Positions 35,663-47,100 of a stretch of DNA of 64,000 nucleotides are shown here, one piece after another. Position numbers and translations under genes: made by a program. The stretch covers positions 324,603,406 to 324,667,405 of the forward strand of contig NC_073692.1 in the NCBI RefSeq assembly GCF_029784155.1. Direction: 5' to 3'. The DNA is from Uranotaenia lowii (taxonomy: Eukaryota; Arthropoda; Insecta; Diptera; Culicidae). The first letter of the stretch is position 1. The number at the start of each line of letters is the position of its first letter. The notes under the pieces are model-generated. The model was not told where the DNA came from. It saw only the letters and a program-made list of their open reading frames with translations, and searched no databases.

Positions 35663-37419
35663 CTATTACAGTGCATCAAATCAGAACATCGAGGTAGAGT
35701 GATGTGAAGCATCTTTAATAAGGAGAGCGGAGGCTCAGTTAGTTATCAGAAAACTTAACTTTTTTTAACTCCGGTCATTTTTATTTTCGAAATTGATTAT
35801 CTGGAATAAAGTCGCTGTAGTCAAGAAGTGTAACTTAAGAAGATGTTGGAAGATACATACCAAGAAAAAAAACGAACTGGATGGTGTATTGAAGTCACCA
35901 ATAGAACCAACCAATAGAAAATGAGCTTAGTTTAGAGATTAGGGATAAAAATCTCAAGTAGAAAAAAAAATCCAAGATCAAAATTGTGATTTTAAATAAT
36001 TTTGTTTTATTTTTTTCATATTTTTAAGAACCAAGTTTTTTAATTTTTATTCGTACTTTTAGATTTAACTAAAGTTCACTTGATGCAATTGAAACTACCA
36101 TTATCTAACGCCAATGCTCTTTTCTAAAGCCCTTTGCAAAAAAAATCGCCGCGGTAACCTTCTATCAGTAATCACCTTTTTCAAAGACTAACAAAACTCG
36201 TGGGGTCGAAAGCCTACAGCTGCGGAAGAAACGGAGGGAATACGATGTTGTCGATAAATGAAATTCGTTACCTCGGTACTTGTGTTTGGTGTTTCGGTTT
36301 CCGGTTTGTTCCGGGGCAGAATTCCTTACGCGCCCCTCCCCGCCAAGAAAAAAACAGCTCCCGGTCGGTCATCCTCCTCTAATGAGGCTGGGTCTGGCAT
36401 TCCCAATCCCGGGGATTTCGGGCAGCACGTTCAAAGGAAAGTAAATTTGGTCCGGAAAAAAAAGTTCCGGTCATTTTTCCAACTACATACCAAGATGAGA
36501 AGGGAAAGTGGAAAAAGGAAAGCTTTATTGGGAAGTAAATTTTTGTCTTCATTTCCTTTTGACTATGGGTGTGGGATTTTCTTCTTCGATGTTTTTTGCT
36601 GCTTTTATTTCCGACCGATCAAATCAAGCGCTTCTTTTAGTTAGAGCTTGTAAGTTTAAGCGATGACTGAAATGCCAATGTCGAAGATCATGCAGCAGAT
36701 GATGATGACGATGATGATGGTGATGATGATCCATCCTGCGGAACCGGCGAAGGAAATGGTTTTGCAAAATTAAGTTTCAATTATTCAGCGCATTTACTGG
36801 CGTGTAAGTGGTATACCTTTTACGGCCTTTTCCAGATGTAAGTTTAACTTTTACTGGTTTTTTTTCTTTCTCTCTTTCGTTTCGATTATGGCAAACGTGA
36901 CTGATTGGTCCTCCAGACTCTGACATCTTGTTGAACTTATTCTAAATTTGATGTGATAATTAAAAACAACTACGTACTTGAAATTTACAAATGGAATTCA
37001 AACTTTTCACATGAGTGGAATCCACCAAAGAAAAACTCATAAATTGTAAAAATTAAGATTTTCAGTACTGCGAAACAGCAAACTTGTGGCATTTGGCCCA
37101 GTTATTTAAGGGGTTAATTCCGTCTACGGATCGTTCTATCGAAACGAAGTGAACCGTTTAAAAATGTCAAACCGTAAACCTAAAAGTAGCATTTATAGAT
37201 TCATCGACAAAAAGTGCATGATAATTTCTATTTAATATGAAAAACATCATTTTTTTACAATAAGGAAATATGTAAAGGCAAACTTGAGTCCTTCCAGTAG
37301 GGAAATCAATAAATTATAACAGTTCACAATGGGCAAAAAAGTGTGTAAACTGCTAATTGATTGGATATGGTTTCCAATTACGCGCAAACTTGAGACCGGA
37401 GAAATAATGCCTTTTAACC
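35663..37419. other. Mixed DNA with a GC-richer island, 36190-36760
   Basis: The island contains a GATGAT-type microsatellite (36690-36732) and overlapping short plus-strand frames without domains. The rest is AT-rich. Confidence 0.4.
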
Positions 37420-37850
37420 CCCGATTCCCCTATAATTTTAAAAAATACACCAGAAAGCAAATTTGGACTTGAAAATTTTGGACAAAAATGTGACTTTTCC
37501 CGAGAAATCAATTGAAGGCTGTTCCATCCACCGCACGCTTTGAAAAATTGAGTTATCATTGATTCCTACCACAATTCCCCTACACTTTTCAATTAATTTC
37601 GAAATAGGATGTTCGGATTTAAACGTTTCGATCCAAATTCAACTTATCTTGTGTATTTTTTCCAAAGAATCAAAGAGCTACCGCACGCTTCGGTATATGA
37701 AGTAATGGCTGTTTTACCCTCAATTTCCCTACATCCGTACCAAAACGTACAGTGGAGCATGTTGGGACTTAAGATTTTCATCGATATGTGACCTATCTTA
37801 TGTGACTTTTTCCGATGAATCGAATGCTGGCTGTTTGAATCACCGTTCGA
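37420..37850. repeat. Tandem repeat, three units of about 149 bp
   Basis: The phrase TTCCCCTA (or TTTCCCTA) occurs at about 37426, 37574 and 37724. CCGCACGCTT occurs at 37531 and 37679. A TGTGACTTTT / TGTGTATTTT block and AATCAA...GCTGTT follow at the same spacing. The units have diverged strongly, so the array is old. It is satellite-like and non-coding. Confidence 0.6.
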
Positions 37851-37907
37851 AATTTGAAAAATATTTTAACCTATGCAATGCACGATTATTTCAACTAACA
37901 TCATCAA

Positions 37908-38110
37908 GTTCGAACGGGTTATCATAATGAGGTGATATTTGGTATTTAAGGGTTCATAAGGAAATAAATGGTTTGTATAATAGTTCTTAGATCCTCACAT
38001 TATATGGAAGGGGGCTCCAATATATAACCAACCTTAAATTGGTCTTAACCTGAACAACATTTACATGATTTTCGTTAAAATGGGTTTTGAAGCAAAATGA
38101 CCCCAACCGC
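37908..38110 (+). repeat. Worn Helitron-like fragment
   Basis: GATATTTGGTATTTAAGGGT and ATGGTTTGTATAATAGTT parallel the inside of the Helitron at 30342-30655 (GAAATTTGGTATCCGAGGGT, ATGGTTTGTATAATAGTT), followed by TTATGGAAGG-like sequence in both. Both ends are lost. Confidence 0.6.
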
Positions 38111-38280
38111 TTTTTTAACGCGTGGTTTGCATACAAAGTCCTTCAAATTTATTCGTGAAATTATGCACACAGCTAGTTTGGGCTACGATTGAAAATCAAC
38201 GTGTAATACGACATTTCTCGATTCTGATAAAATTTTGTACACAGCCATGTTTTAGCGCAAACAGATGATTTATATTTATG

Positions 38281-38293
38281 AATTACCCTTAGC
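38281..38293 (+). repeat. Target-site duplication, left
   Basis: AATTACCCTTAGC, identical to 38893-38905. Confidence 0.85.
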
Positions 38294-38892
38294 CAGAATT
38301 ACCAGATTACGCCTGATGGTGGTACCAAGAAGGACATCGAAACCCGGATCAGAAAAGCCCGATTTGCGTTTGCAAGTCTCCGAAACATCTGGCGGTCACG
38401 CCAGATCTCTCTACGAACTAAGATCCGAATCTTCAACTCAAACGTCAAATCCGTATTGCTGTACGGGTGTGAAACTTGGTGCACATATGCGGTGGCGACG
38501 CGAAAACTGCAAGTTTTTGTGAATCGCTGCCTGCGGAACATCATCCGCGCTTGGTGGCCTGGCAACTGGATCTCAAACGTTGAACTTCATCGCCGGTGTC
38601 ATCAAAAGGCGCTAGAAATCGAGATTCGGGAACGTAAGTGGAGATGGATTGGGCACACGCTGCGAAGAGATGAAAACGAGATTTGCAGAGAGGCGCTTGA
38701 CTGGAATCCTGATGGGCATCGAAGAAGAGGCAGACCCAAAAGCTCGTGGCGGCGAAGTCTAGCCGCTGAAATCCGCACAGTTGACGAGAACCTTGGCTGG
38801 CAGCAAGTGAAGACGCTGGCTCCGGATCGCCAGCAGTGGAGATCTTTTATCTCAGCCCTATGCGCCGGTCAATCGGCGCTGGACCCTTAGGT
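38294..38892 (+). mobile_element. 5'-truncated LINE of 599 bp with 13-bp target duplication
   Basis: The piece lies exactly between two copies of AATTACCCTTAGC. It begins inside the RT C-terminal region and ends two bases after the stop codon, with no poly(A). This is the usual outcome of target-primed insertion that stopped early. Confidence 0.85.
38303..38889 (+). pseudogene. LINE RT C-terminal region, open but truncated
   Basis: The frame is open throughout: QITPDGGTKKDIETRIRKAR at the start, then FASLRNIW, TKIRIFNSNVKSVLLYGCET, a FVNRCLRNIIRAWWP block, ERKWRWIGHTLRRDE, and DWNPDGHRRRGRPKSSWRR. This is the region after the RT palm in several LINE clades; the clade was not settled. It contains no catalytic residues, so it is dead despite the open frame. 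The stop is the TAG at 38888-38890. Confidence 0.8.
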
Positions 38893-38905
38893 AATTACCC
38901 TTAGC
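38893..38905 (+). repeat. Target-site duplication, right
   Basis: AATTACCCTTAGC, identical to 38281-38293. Confidence 0.85.
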
Positions 38906-38949
38906 TATGTCTACCCGCCACACACTGTGTCACGGCGTCCAAGTCCTTA

Positions 38950-40790
38950 GAGGGTCAATTTTTTCAAAATTTATAGTTTTGGAAACCTTATCATGTAACT
39001 TATTTGCATCTTTTTTTCAAGAAGTTTGCACATCTTTCTCTGAGAATAACCGTGATAGAGAATACTTTTCATATATTCCAGAGTTAGCGCGTGAAGTCAA
39101 TGGAATTGATTACTATAATGTTTACGAAGGACTTAAAAAACTTGATGCTTGTAAATGAGCCGGGCTGGATGGACTCTCCCATGATTCCTTAAAAACTTAG
39201 CCGTTGAGTTAACTGACCCTCTTCTGCTTCTTTTTAACATGTCGTTAAGTAATGAAAAAATGCCCAAATTTTGGAAAAAATCATTTTTGATCCCTATTTT
39301 CAAGTCCGGAAAAAAAATCAGACGTACGAAATTACCGAGGAATAGCCATTCTATCTTGCATTCCTAAACTCTTTGAATCAATCATAAATGACAAAATCTA
39401 TTAGCAAGTAAAAAATATTGTAACCAGTAAACAACATGGATTCTTCAAGGGGCGCTCTAATGCATCAAATCTTTTCGAGTTCGTTACATACGTAATCAAT
39501 TCCATGTGCCAAGGCTCTAATTTTGAGGCTCTTTATACTGATTTAAGCACAGATTTTGACCGCATCAACAAACCCATTTTAATTCTAAAATTAAAAAAAT
39601 TGGCTTTCATCCAAATCTTCTTTTTTGGCTTCAATCATACTTAACCGAAACTCAAATTGTTCGCTTCAAAACGAATTATCCAAACCCGTAGCTGTAACTT
39701 CCGGTGTGCCTCAGGGGTCTCATCTAGACCTCTTCTTTTTATACTGTTCGTAAATGACATTTCCTTCATTCTAAAACGAATTGAATTCCTTATATACATA
39801 TGAAACTTTTTCTGAAAATCAAAACAACCGAGGATGTTGAAGCGTTTCAAAACGAAATCAATTTGTTCTATGAATGGTGCAACAAAAGTCTACTTCAATT
39901 GAACGTTAAAAATGCAACTCCATATTGTTTAACAGAAAACAAATTTACCCATCGAAACTAAGTTATGATCAATATTAGAGTATTGTAGTGTTATATGGAA
40001 TCCTTATTCAAATATTCACGAGCAACGTCTTGAATCTGTTCAAAAACAATTTTTATTGTATGCACTCCGTAAAATAAACTGGACAACAATCTAATTGACA
40101 GAGAGTTATGTACACAGCCCATTCCCGATAGCCCATTCACGCAAATCAGCGACCGAGACACATTCTCAGATTGCGAAACATCAACATTACTGCATCTTCA
40201 CGAGAACTGCATCGATGCAGTAATCGGAAACCTGAGACGCGGCAATCTGATGGGAGAATACATCGGTTCCAGCGAGTTCCCAGCCGACGGGGGTAGTTTT
40301 TTTCATCAGATTTTGTTAGGTTGCTAGATGGTCGGAAGAGCAGAGTTAGTTCGAGTCGCTTAGTTGGATCAGTCAGATCGTTAATCGTTACCTTTTAGTG
40401 ATCCACCAATAAAAGTGAATAAATGTATTTTTTTAAAAATCCATCGAACTCAATAAAACCATAAGTATAGAACCTCTCAGTAAACGTAGGGAATTTTCTC
40501 AAATTTCATTTGTAAATGATATTGTTACACAAAGTATAAACAGTCCTGAATTACTTTCAAAACTCCATTTTTATGCACCCTACCGTCCATTAAGAAACAA
40601 ACAACTATTTAACATGAAATTTTATGACAAGGACTCTGCGAAATAACAACCCATTTATCAAATGATGTACAAATACAATGCACAAAGTGAAATTATAGAC
40701 GTAACAATGAATAAAACACAATTTAAAATCGCATTTAAAACAAATTCATACAACAACAAAATAATAGATGACATTAGTTTTAACTTGTTT
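38950..40790 (+). pseudogene. Jockey-type LINE reverse transcriptase remnant
   Basis: Decayed RT read left to right across many frameshifts. Blocks seen: NLFASFFQEV (near 38997), FWKKSFLIPIFKSGKK (near 39270), NYRGIAILSCIPKLFESI (near 39332), KQHGFFKGRSNASNLFEFVT (near 39430), LYTDLSTDFDRIN (near 39530; Asp-Phe of motif A), LEYCSVIWNPYSNIHEQRLE (near 39975), and QKQFLLYALRKINW. A GC-richer insertion (about 40093-40435) follows. The C-terminus resumes with IELNKT, FVNDIVTQSINSPELLSKLH, FYAPYRPLRNKQLF, ending near 40790. Motif C (YADD-like) is not recognisable. The 3' end runs into TAAATAAACAAAC. Confidence 0.8.
40093..40435. mobile_element. GC-richer insertion in the LINE remnant, perhaps a solo LTR
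   Basis: This block splits the LINE C-terminus between KINW and IELNKT and is clearly richer in G and C than its flanks. It contains GTTAGTTCGAGTCGCTTAG and ends with AATAAAAGTGAATAAATG, like the polyadenylation part of an insect LTR. Terminal TG..CA and a target duplication were not found. An open frame of about 75 codons runs through its first part without a known domain. Confidence 0.35.
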
Positions 40791-41165
40791 TAAGTATTGT
40801 AGTCTACGAAGTTTGACGAAATAAATAAACAAACTCTTATGTATTTTTAAAACTTCATTCACCTCCAACCCTTCAGTTTTCAGTTATTCAAAGTTTAAGA
40901 AATAAAAGACGAAAAATAAGTTATAGGAATAAATCTTTTGATCAGCTACAGAATGTAAAACAAAATTCACTTAGTGTCCAAAATTCTGTCATTCGTATTT
41001 TTAAACTTTCCGGATGCGAAAATGTGCAAAATTACGTCAGCTTTCAATCCCCTTTTCAATTTTTTCTTGTATGACTTATAAAATTTTTAGAGTACGATCA
41101 TTGAAAAGTACAGTGAAACCACTTTTCTACATTTTAGTGATCAGGCTCTTAATTTCTTTTTGAAA

Positions 41166-41396
41166 ATATATGAGGCCCTTGGAGCCAAAGGGGTATAAGT
41201 GCAAAAAAGCTTATTTCGAGAAAACACGTTTTTAAATGATTGTGTTTGGATATTTTCCATATATTTTTCGAGAATTTGTATTTTTCTTTCGAATGTAAAA
41301 GTATGTAAATAAATTTAAAAAATCTAAAAAAATTATCAAATATAGTTTGTAATATGAAAAATCTTATTCCCCTCTGGCTCTGAGAGCCTCATATAT
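41166..41396. mobile_element. 231-bp MITE
   Basis: ATATATGAGGC at 41166 pairs with GCCTCATATAT ending at 41396. The next 25 bases inside pair less perfectly (GAGCCAAAGGGGTATAAG against CTTATTCCCCTCTGGCTC). Inside it is AT-rich and non-coding. Confidence 0.65.
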
Positions 41397-41929
41397 CCTT
41401 GTGTGGTACGTAATGCTTCTCTCTTCAGCTTTCTTTGCTATTAAGTGATTTTTTTTTTAGCATTTTGTAGTTGATCTACAGAATTTTTCCGAAGCATTTT
41501 TATTTTAGATTTTTAGACTTAGTCTTCGATTTACGGAAAACTGAAATATTGTAGGTGAATAGTTTATGAAAAACTTATTTGACTTAGATCACGAAATTCC
41601 AAAACTATCAATGTTGTTAAAATATGCTGAGAAACGAGAGAGATATACCTGAAGGTTTTTAGCGAGGAGTGTCAAATTGACATTCCAGGTCTTTTTTTCC
41701 TGTTGGGGAGAGAGTCCACTGCGACCATTAAGTTTATCTATTGTGGTATAACCCCGCGTTATTATTTTAAATTTGCTATACTACTTGACACCCCTGCACT
41801 ATTAATTGAAGTTGAAGTAGTTTATCGGTATCACGTCGAGCACACATGTATCTAGGTAGGATCTCCAAGTGTAATCGAAGTTCCCTTGAAAAGATCCATC
41901 CACATTGCATGTGCTGCATCATTGAGGCG
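41397..41929. other. Spacer and 3' flank of a SINE
   Basis: No domain recognised. The part from about 41780 on may belong to the minus-strand SINE tail. Confidence 0.35.
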
Positions 41930-42090
41930 TACAATTCCAAGGTATACCCGGCTAGCATTTAACTTATGCTAAAACCGCCAACCTTCATCATACTATGTGT
42001 GACAGGCTATGTCACGACCGGGATTCGATCTCATGAACGTTGGCTTAAAAGACAAGGATGCTATCCTCTAGGCCACGAATTGCTGGCTAC
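41930..42090 (-). mobile_element. tRNA-derived SINE, family 2, copy 2
   Basis: Read leftwards: GTGGCCTAGAGGATAGCATC (A box), CATGAGATCGAATCCCGG (B box near 42025), then a body with GCATAAGTTAAATGCTAGCC, parallel to GTAAGCATTTGTTTGATGCT at 23957. The B-box phrase is identical in both copies; the body is more diverged. Confidence 0.7.
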
Positions 42091-43540
42091 ATTCAAGGTC
42101 TGGTTGAAAAGATATTTTTCCTCATTTTTGCAGGGTGCATCCATTAGAAAAAATTGATTCAAATTGCGAGATTCCGAGAGTTTATTGAGGGTTGAGGAGT
42201 CTATTTTAAATATTTTAATATTTAATATTTTAATACTTTCATTGCAGTTAAGCTAATTTGGTTAGTTCTGTTGGTGTGTTTCTATTTTCACCACAATTTG
42301 CAGGCTGTTTTCTTGTGTATTAATTGTAAGAATTTTATTTTCCTTAATGGATTTAAAACTTGTGTCTGTTACATTGTTCAGAACCATATTATACAATTAC
42401 ATGTTGTCTTATATGTATCCGTTGGCGTTTTTTCCAAACTTAGAGAATTTTTTTTGGTTAAGTGAGAAACCTCCTTAAATTAGAACATTTTACAATTCCC
42501 ATGATTTCAAAGGCCCGAAAACTCTGTAAGCAAGAATGTAAAACCTGTATAAGCTAGACAGAGGACGTTTTCTACAATAGTAAGTTATTCAAAAAAATAA
42601 TTTTTCACAGATTGTGGTATATAGTAAGACGATTTTCTGAGTTTGGGAATTTCCTTAAAAATTTATTTTGAAATTCAAAAACAATCATCCTTCATTGAGT
42701 AATGCAAAGTTTAGTTTAGTGAATTCTTTCAAAATTCCACCTATATTCCTTTAACATGAAGTGTCCATATAATTGTAAAAAAAATCATTAAAGTATTAAG
42801 AAGTTTTTAACGATATGAAAGCCATCAAACTTTGAAGAGTATTCGCAGAAATGATGGAAAGGCTTCAAGCTCCAATAAATTCAAATATTTTTTTCCAAAC
42901 TTGGAATATAATCATCTTCTAATGTGTTAATATGTTGTATGCAATTCTACTTAAATAATGTTCAATTTAATGTGTTCTGTGCAATATTTTTTTAATGATC
43001 TGAAATACCATCCGCTACGAAAATGGCATGTTTAACAATTATCTGACAAAAATTTCTGCTTGCCAATGCTTTTGTTGTTCAACAATTCTACTGTTAAAAT
43101 TCAACCAGTATATAAAAAAAACAGGAGGAAAAACAGTTAGAAAAATGGTATAAAATGATTTTATAAAAAAAAATAATAAAAAATAAAAAACTGTGGATCT
43201 TTGATTTTGTTTCTATTTCTTAAGCAAATTTTGATACCATAGAGAAGTTCGCTTCACTTATAAAATTAACATAAATAGTCAACTTTTGCATAAATATATT
43301 CGATTAATGGAAACTATCTCTACCTTCATGTAAAAGACCGTAGGTTGAAGTTAAAATTCTCTTCTCGTCAATGTGTTTACTCAATATTCGAATGGTATTA
43401 AATAAAATGTGACCAGGACATTTAACTTATTTTCATTAGAAACTCGACAAGTGTCATATTAAACAAGTTATAGTTAAAAAAATTGAATGAATTTACACTT
43501 CTAACAACTTCACTGCACGGAAGGTCGAAAATTCATTCAC
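42091..43540. other. AT-rich DNA, nothing recognised
   Basis: Long A/T runs and a short frame at 42271-42465 without a domain. Confidence 0.35.
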
Positions 43541-44243
43541 CGTGACGCCGGAAACATGTAATCGATTTCACAACCAGCAAAACAACTGACAAGTAGGAAT
43601 CTCTACATCTCGTTCATCTGGGTTGCTGCTACTGCTTCCGGATCTTCCAATCCTTTCATCTACCGATCCTGTGATGTTAAGGTACTTACTGTAGCCTGCA
43701 TGTTTGTGTGTATTGGATCTCATGAATAGTTAACGTGGACCAGCTTCGGCAGACTTTGGCTGATGGGGCTGATCCCAGCAAATGTTGTTATGGTCTTTGA
43801 CCCCCTACTTCCTGCTCAGCTTGGATTTGCCGGATGTCCTATATAAATGGTTCCACTATCTGAGCCGTCTGACAGACAGGGACTGGAAGCAGCTACTAGG
43901 GGAAAAATTCTGGTGCCCCCCCTCTCCACCACCAAAAGTTCTGCAGATGGCAGGCGAAAGAGCAAAGAATTGTCCGGGGCCGAGAGATGGATTTGGCAAG
44001 CGAAGTAAAACGCAAACATATTTCATCGCATGAATTCTTAATTGAACAACACGCCGCCACTCGGAAAAATCGAGGCAAGTACCATTTTTCGGAGCGTCGA
44101 GTCTGCTAGAGGTGGAGGGAGGGGGTGACTTACCCTGCTATGTACCTCCAGTCACATCTTGGTTCCAGGAAGTTTCTAGGGGAAGAGTGAGGGTTCAAGA
44201 GGGGGAAATACCAACACACAACCCTGAGGAGAGACAACCGCGT
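43541..44243. other. GC-richer island, upstream part
   Basis: Balanced composition, no mobile-element signature, short frames only. It leads into the candidate first exon at 44313. Could be promoter-proximal host DNA. Confidence 0.35.
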
Positions 44244-44312
44244 CGTCAGTCGACACAGTCTGTAGTCGTCGTCGTCGTAGTATAGAAAGCCTTCACGAGC
44301 CCGAACAGAAAC
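44240..44312 (+). promoter_or_regulatory. Candidate core promoter / 5' UTR
   Basis: TCAGTC at about 44248 fits the insect initiator consensus (TCAGTY). A (GTC)n stretch and a leader of about 60 bases precede the ATG at 44313. No TATA box is seen, and no good downstream promoter element at the usual distance. Purely a pattern match. Confidence 0.25.
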
Positions 44313-44486
44313 ATGAAATATGCGTTACGATTCTGCGGCGCGGTTCTTTTGGCACTTATTTGGTATTCGAGGCACCGAGGTCCTCGGAATTCCCGATCTG
44401 TTCCCCCCATTCATTCGTTCATTCATTCATCCATTCCTGGGCCCCAATCCAACACCCGGCTGCTGCCAAGTGAAATGGCTTGTTGA
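44313..44486 (+). CDS. Candidate small ORF / first exon with signal-peptide-like start
   Basis: A 57-codon frame begins ATG AAA in a fair insect start context (AGAAACATGA). It opens MKYALRFCGAVLLALIW: two basic residues around a run of small and aliphatic residues, as in a signal peptide or membrane anchor. After residue 18 the peptide turns basic and then Ser/Pro/His-rich over a TTCATTCATTC microsatellite, which looks non-coding. If real, the exon probably ends near residue 16-23; GTATTC at about 44362 or GTCCTC at about 44381 are weak donor candidates. An overlapping ATG at 44320 opens another frame. Chance is a serious alternative. Confidence 0.25.
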   Translation: MKYALRFCGAVLLALIWYSRHRGPRNSRSVPPIHSFIHSSIPGPQSNTRLLPSEMAC

Positions 44487-45666
44487 CAGGGCTGTTCCGT
44501 TTCAATGAAGATTAGTTTCAACGATATTCGGTGCTTACCGGGGGGTTTTCTTAGCTAAGTTGTGTGTTATTATTAGAATTCTTTCATTCTGCTAGCTGGA
44601 TTCACCTGGAACGGGAGAAAAAAGAATGGAAAAATACATTAAACGACAGAGAAAATATGGAATGCATCGGGGCTTGGACAAAAAATGCTTTCTATTCAAA
44701 AGCAAAAATATACAAGATTTAAGATATCTGAATGATGTGGTTTAGTTTTAAATACTTAAAGTACCAAAAATCTGAAACTTTTCTTTTCAAATCGCTCTAT
44801 CTCTTTTGTTTCTCAACTGATTTGTACAAAACTTAAAGTGTCGGAAACCTCGGAATGTAGCTCAAATATTTTCTTCAAAAAATATTCAGCTTTAACAATC
44901 CTTTTTTTCAGTTACTCAAAGTTGAAGAAAAAATTTAGAAAAAATAGGTAAACTAATAAAAGCTCAAAAGATCTGCATAGTGCCTCAAAAACCCGAAGCA
45001 AGTAGCTTTAGGTTTATTGCGCACAAGGATATAACTTTTTGTCCTCCTTCGATTTGCAACTGTATTTCTCGAGCCATCACTTAACAAAGATTAAAAAAAC
45101 TTTTTTTTCTTGCCATCGCCTATGCCATTTTTTAAATTGTATAGAAATTTCATGGTTTGTTGTGCACAATAAAACATCAAAATAAAGTGCGCTACAACTT
45201 GTATCAAATGTATATTTTTTGAACTAATCTTTATTAAAATATGAGCGAGTGAAATCGTTACGTTCCACTTTTCTAATTTTTTTACACACCCCTACTTTTC
45301 TACTTTTCTTTCGAATCATACTTCATATAAATTTAAAAAAAATCAATTTGTTATACCAGATTTAGATTTAAAGAAAAAAAGATCTGATTTGGGAACAGGG
45401 TTTTGCAAAGCGTTGTGACCTCAAGAAATATTATTTTCAGTTGCATGATATAAATCAACTTAAAATCTTCAAATTACCACTAAATTTACTTTTAAAGGTA
45501 AGAAAACTTACAACTAATGTGATTTGGTGATGTAATAGATTTTTTTAATTAAGTGCATTGCATCCAAATAGGTCCATAGGTGCGATCTTCAGATTTGATT
45601 TAAACTCTTTGAAGCGACCACGTGAATTTTATTCAAATAATTCATTATTAGGATAAACTTATTCGT
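44487..45666. other. AT-rich spacer before RTE copy 2
   Basis: No gene or repeat recognised. Confidence 0.35.
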
Positions 45667-45676
45667 AATAGCATTT
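45667..45676 (+). repeat. Candidate target-site duplication, left of RTE copy 2
   Basis: AATAGCATTT, identical to 49455-49464 at the other end of the element. Confidence 0.6.
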
Positions 45677-46041
45677 AAAGCAGGCAGGCTAGTGAACGGT
45701 AGACAATGTGCAACTCGAGACCCCATACACCCAACCCTCGGGTAGTGGTCATATCACCTCTTGTCTGCAACTCCGATTCTCTACCTCCCCGTGGTGCTAG
45801 CTGGGGTGCGAGCAACCTTAGCGGAGATCGGGTACCCAACCCCGGTGGATGCTTTGGTCGCATGCAGAATGAGTTAGGGGGCTTCGTACGCGTCTGTTCT
45901 CCATGTTAGGGGCGGCGTGCGGAGTGCAACAACGTCCTGGTGGTGTTCGGGACCCAAAACAGCAACATCACGACGGTCCTCCTGCGAGATAGTGGGGTTA
46001 GCTGCGGGCCTTGCGAGCCAACGCAACGAAGCAACGAATAA

Positions 46042-46854
46042 CGAACAACAAATTTCGGTTGGAAAGGTTGGCAAAGACCCACGCGACGAAAAGGGACTAG
46101 CGATTGGAAACTTGGAACATGGAACTGCCGATCTCTAAATTTTGTGGGCAGTACTCACGTGCTCTCCAACGAATTGAAGAGCCGCAAATTCGACATCGTA
46201 GCGCTGCAGGAAGTATGCTGGAAGGGCTCCACGGTACGAACGTACCCAGATGGTCGTGCCATCTACCAGAGCTGCGGCAACACACACGAGCTTGGAACAG
46301 CTTTTATAGTGATGGGAAAGATGCAAAAGCGCGTGATCGGGTGGTGGCCGATCAACTCACGAATGTGCCGGTTGAGAATCAAGGGCCGGTTCTTCAACAT
46401 CAGCATCATCAACGTGCACAGCCCTCACCTCGGAAGTACCGGTGACGACAAAGACGAATTCTACGCGCAGCTGGAGCGTGAATACGACCGTTGCCCAAAA
46501 CATGATATCAAGATCGTCATCGGGGATTTCAATGCTCAGGTCGGCCAGGAGGAGGAATTCAAACCGACAATTGGAAGGTTCAGTGCGCACCAGCTGACCA
46601 ACAAAAACGGCCTCAGACTTATCGATTTCGCCGCCTCCAAACGAATGGCCGTACGTAGTACCTTTTTCCAGCACCGCCTCCCACACAAGTACACCTGGAG
46701 ATCACCGTACCAAACTCAATCACAGATCGACCACGTTTTGATCGACAGCCGGCACTTCTCGGACATCATCGACGTCAGATCCTGTCGGGGAGCCTACATC
46801 GAGTCGGACCATTATCTGGTGATGGTGAAATATCGCGCGACTGAAGCAACCTGA
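46042..46854 (+). pseudogene. RTE endonuclease (APE-like) domain
   Basis: Endonuclease that nicks the target. The frame is open from 46042, with no ATG visible before the domain. Motifs: KLGTWNCRSLN (46108-46140; Asn of the first motif), FDIVALQEVCW (near 46188; catalytic Glu), GTAFIVMG, INVHSPH, IVIGDFNAQVG (near 46515; Asp/Asn), [17 protein letters not shown], and YIESDHYLV (near 46795; Asp-His). All expected catalytic residues are in place. The frame ends early because of a one-base loss near 46845; beyond it the usual [10 protein letters not shown] linker is readable in another frame. The same loss occurs in the duplicated copy at 47870. Confidence 0.85.
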
Positions 46855-47100
46855 GGTCGCGGCAGACTACGCGCAATCGGTCGAAGCAGCGCTGCCGGCA
46901 AAGGGCGAGCTTGACGAAGCCCCTCTCGAGGACTGTTGGGATACCATCAAAACAGAAATCAACAGTGCTGCTGAGAACGTCATCGGTTATGTGGAGCGAA
47001 CTCGACGGAACGACTGGTTCGATGAGGAGTGTAGGAGGGTGATGGACGAAGAGAATGCCGCGCGGTCGGCAGTCGTGCAGAGAGGCACCCGTCGAAATGT
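46690..47100 (+). repeat. Duplicated segment, original
   Basis: Endonuclease C-terminus plus linker, repeated nearly identically 1025 bases downstream at 47715-48125. Confidence 0.9.

Noticed and set aside
37420..37850. CRISPR-like array
   Set aside because: Units are long, diverged and lack a short conserved repeat with unique spacers; the genome is eukaryotic.
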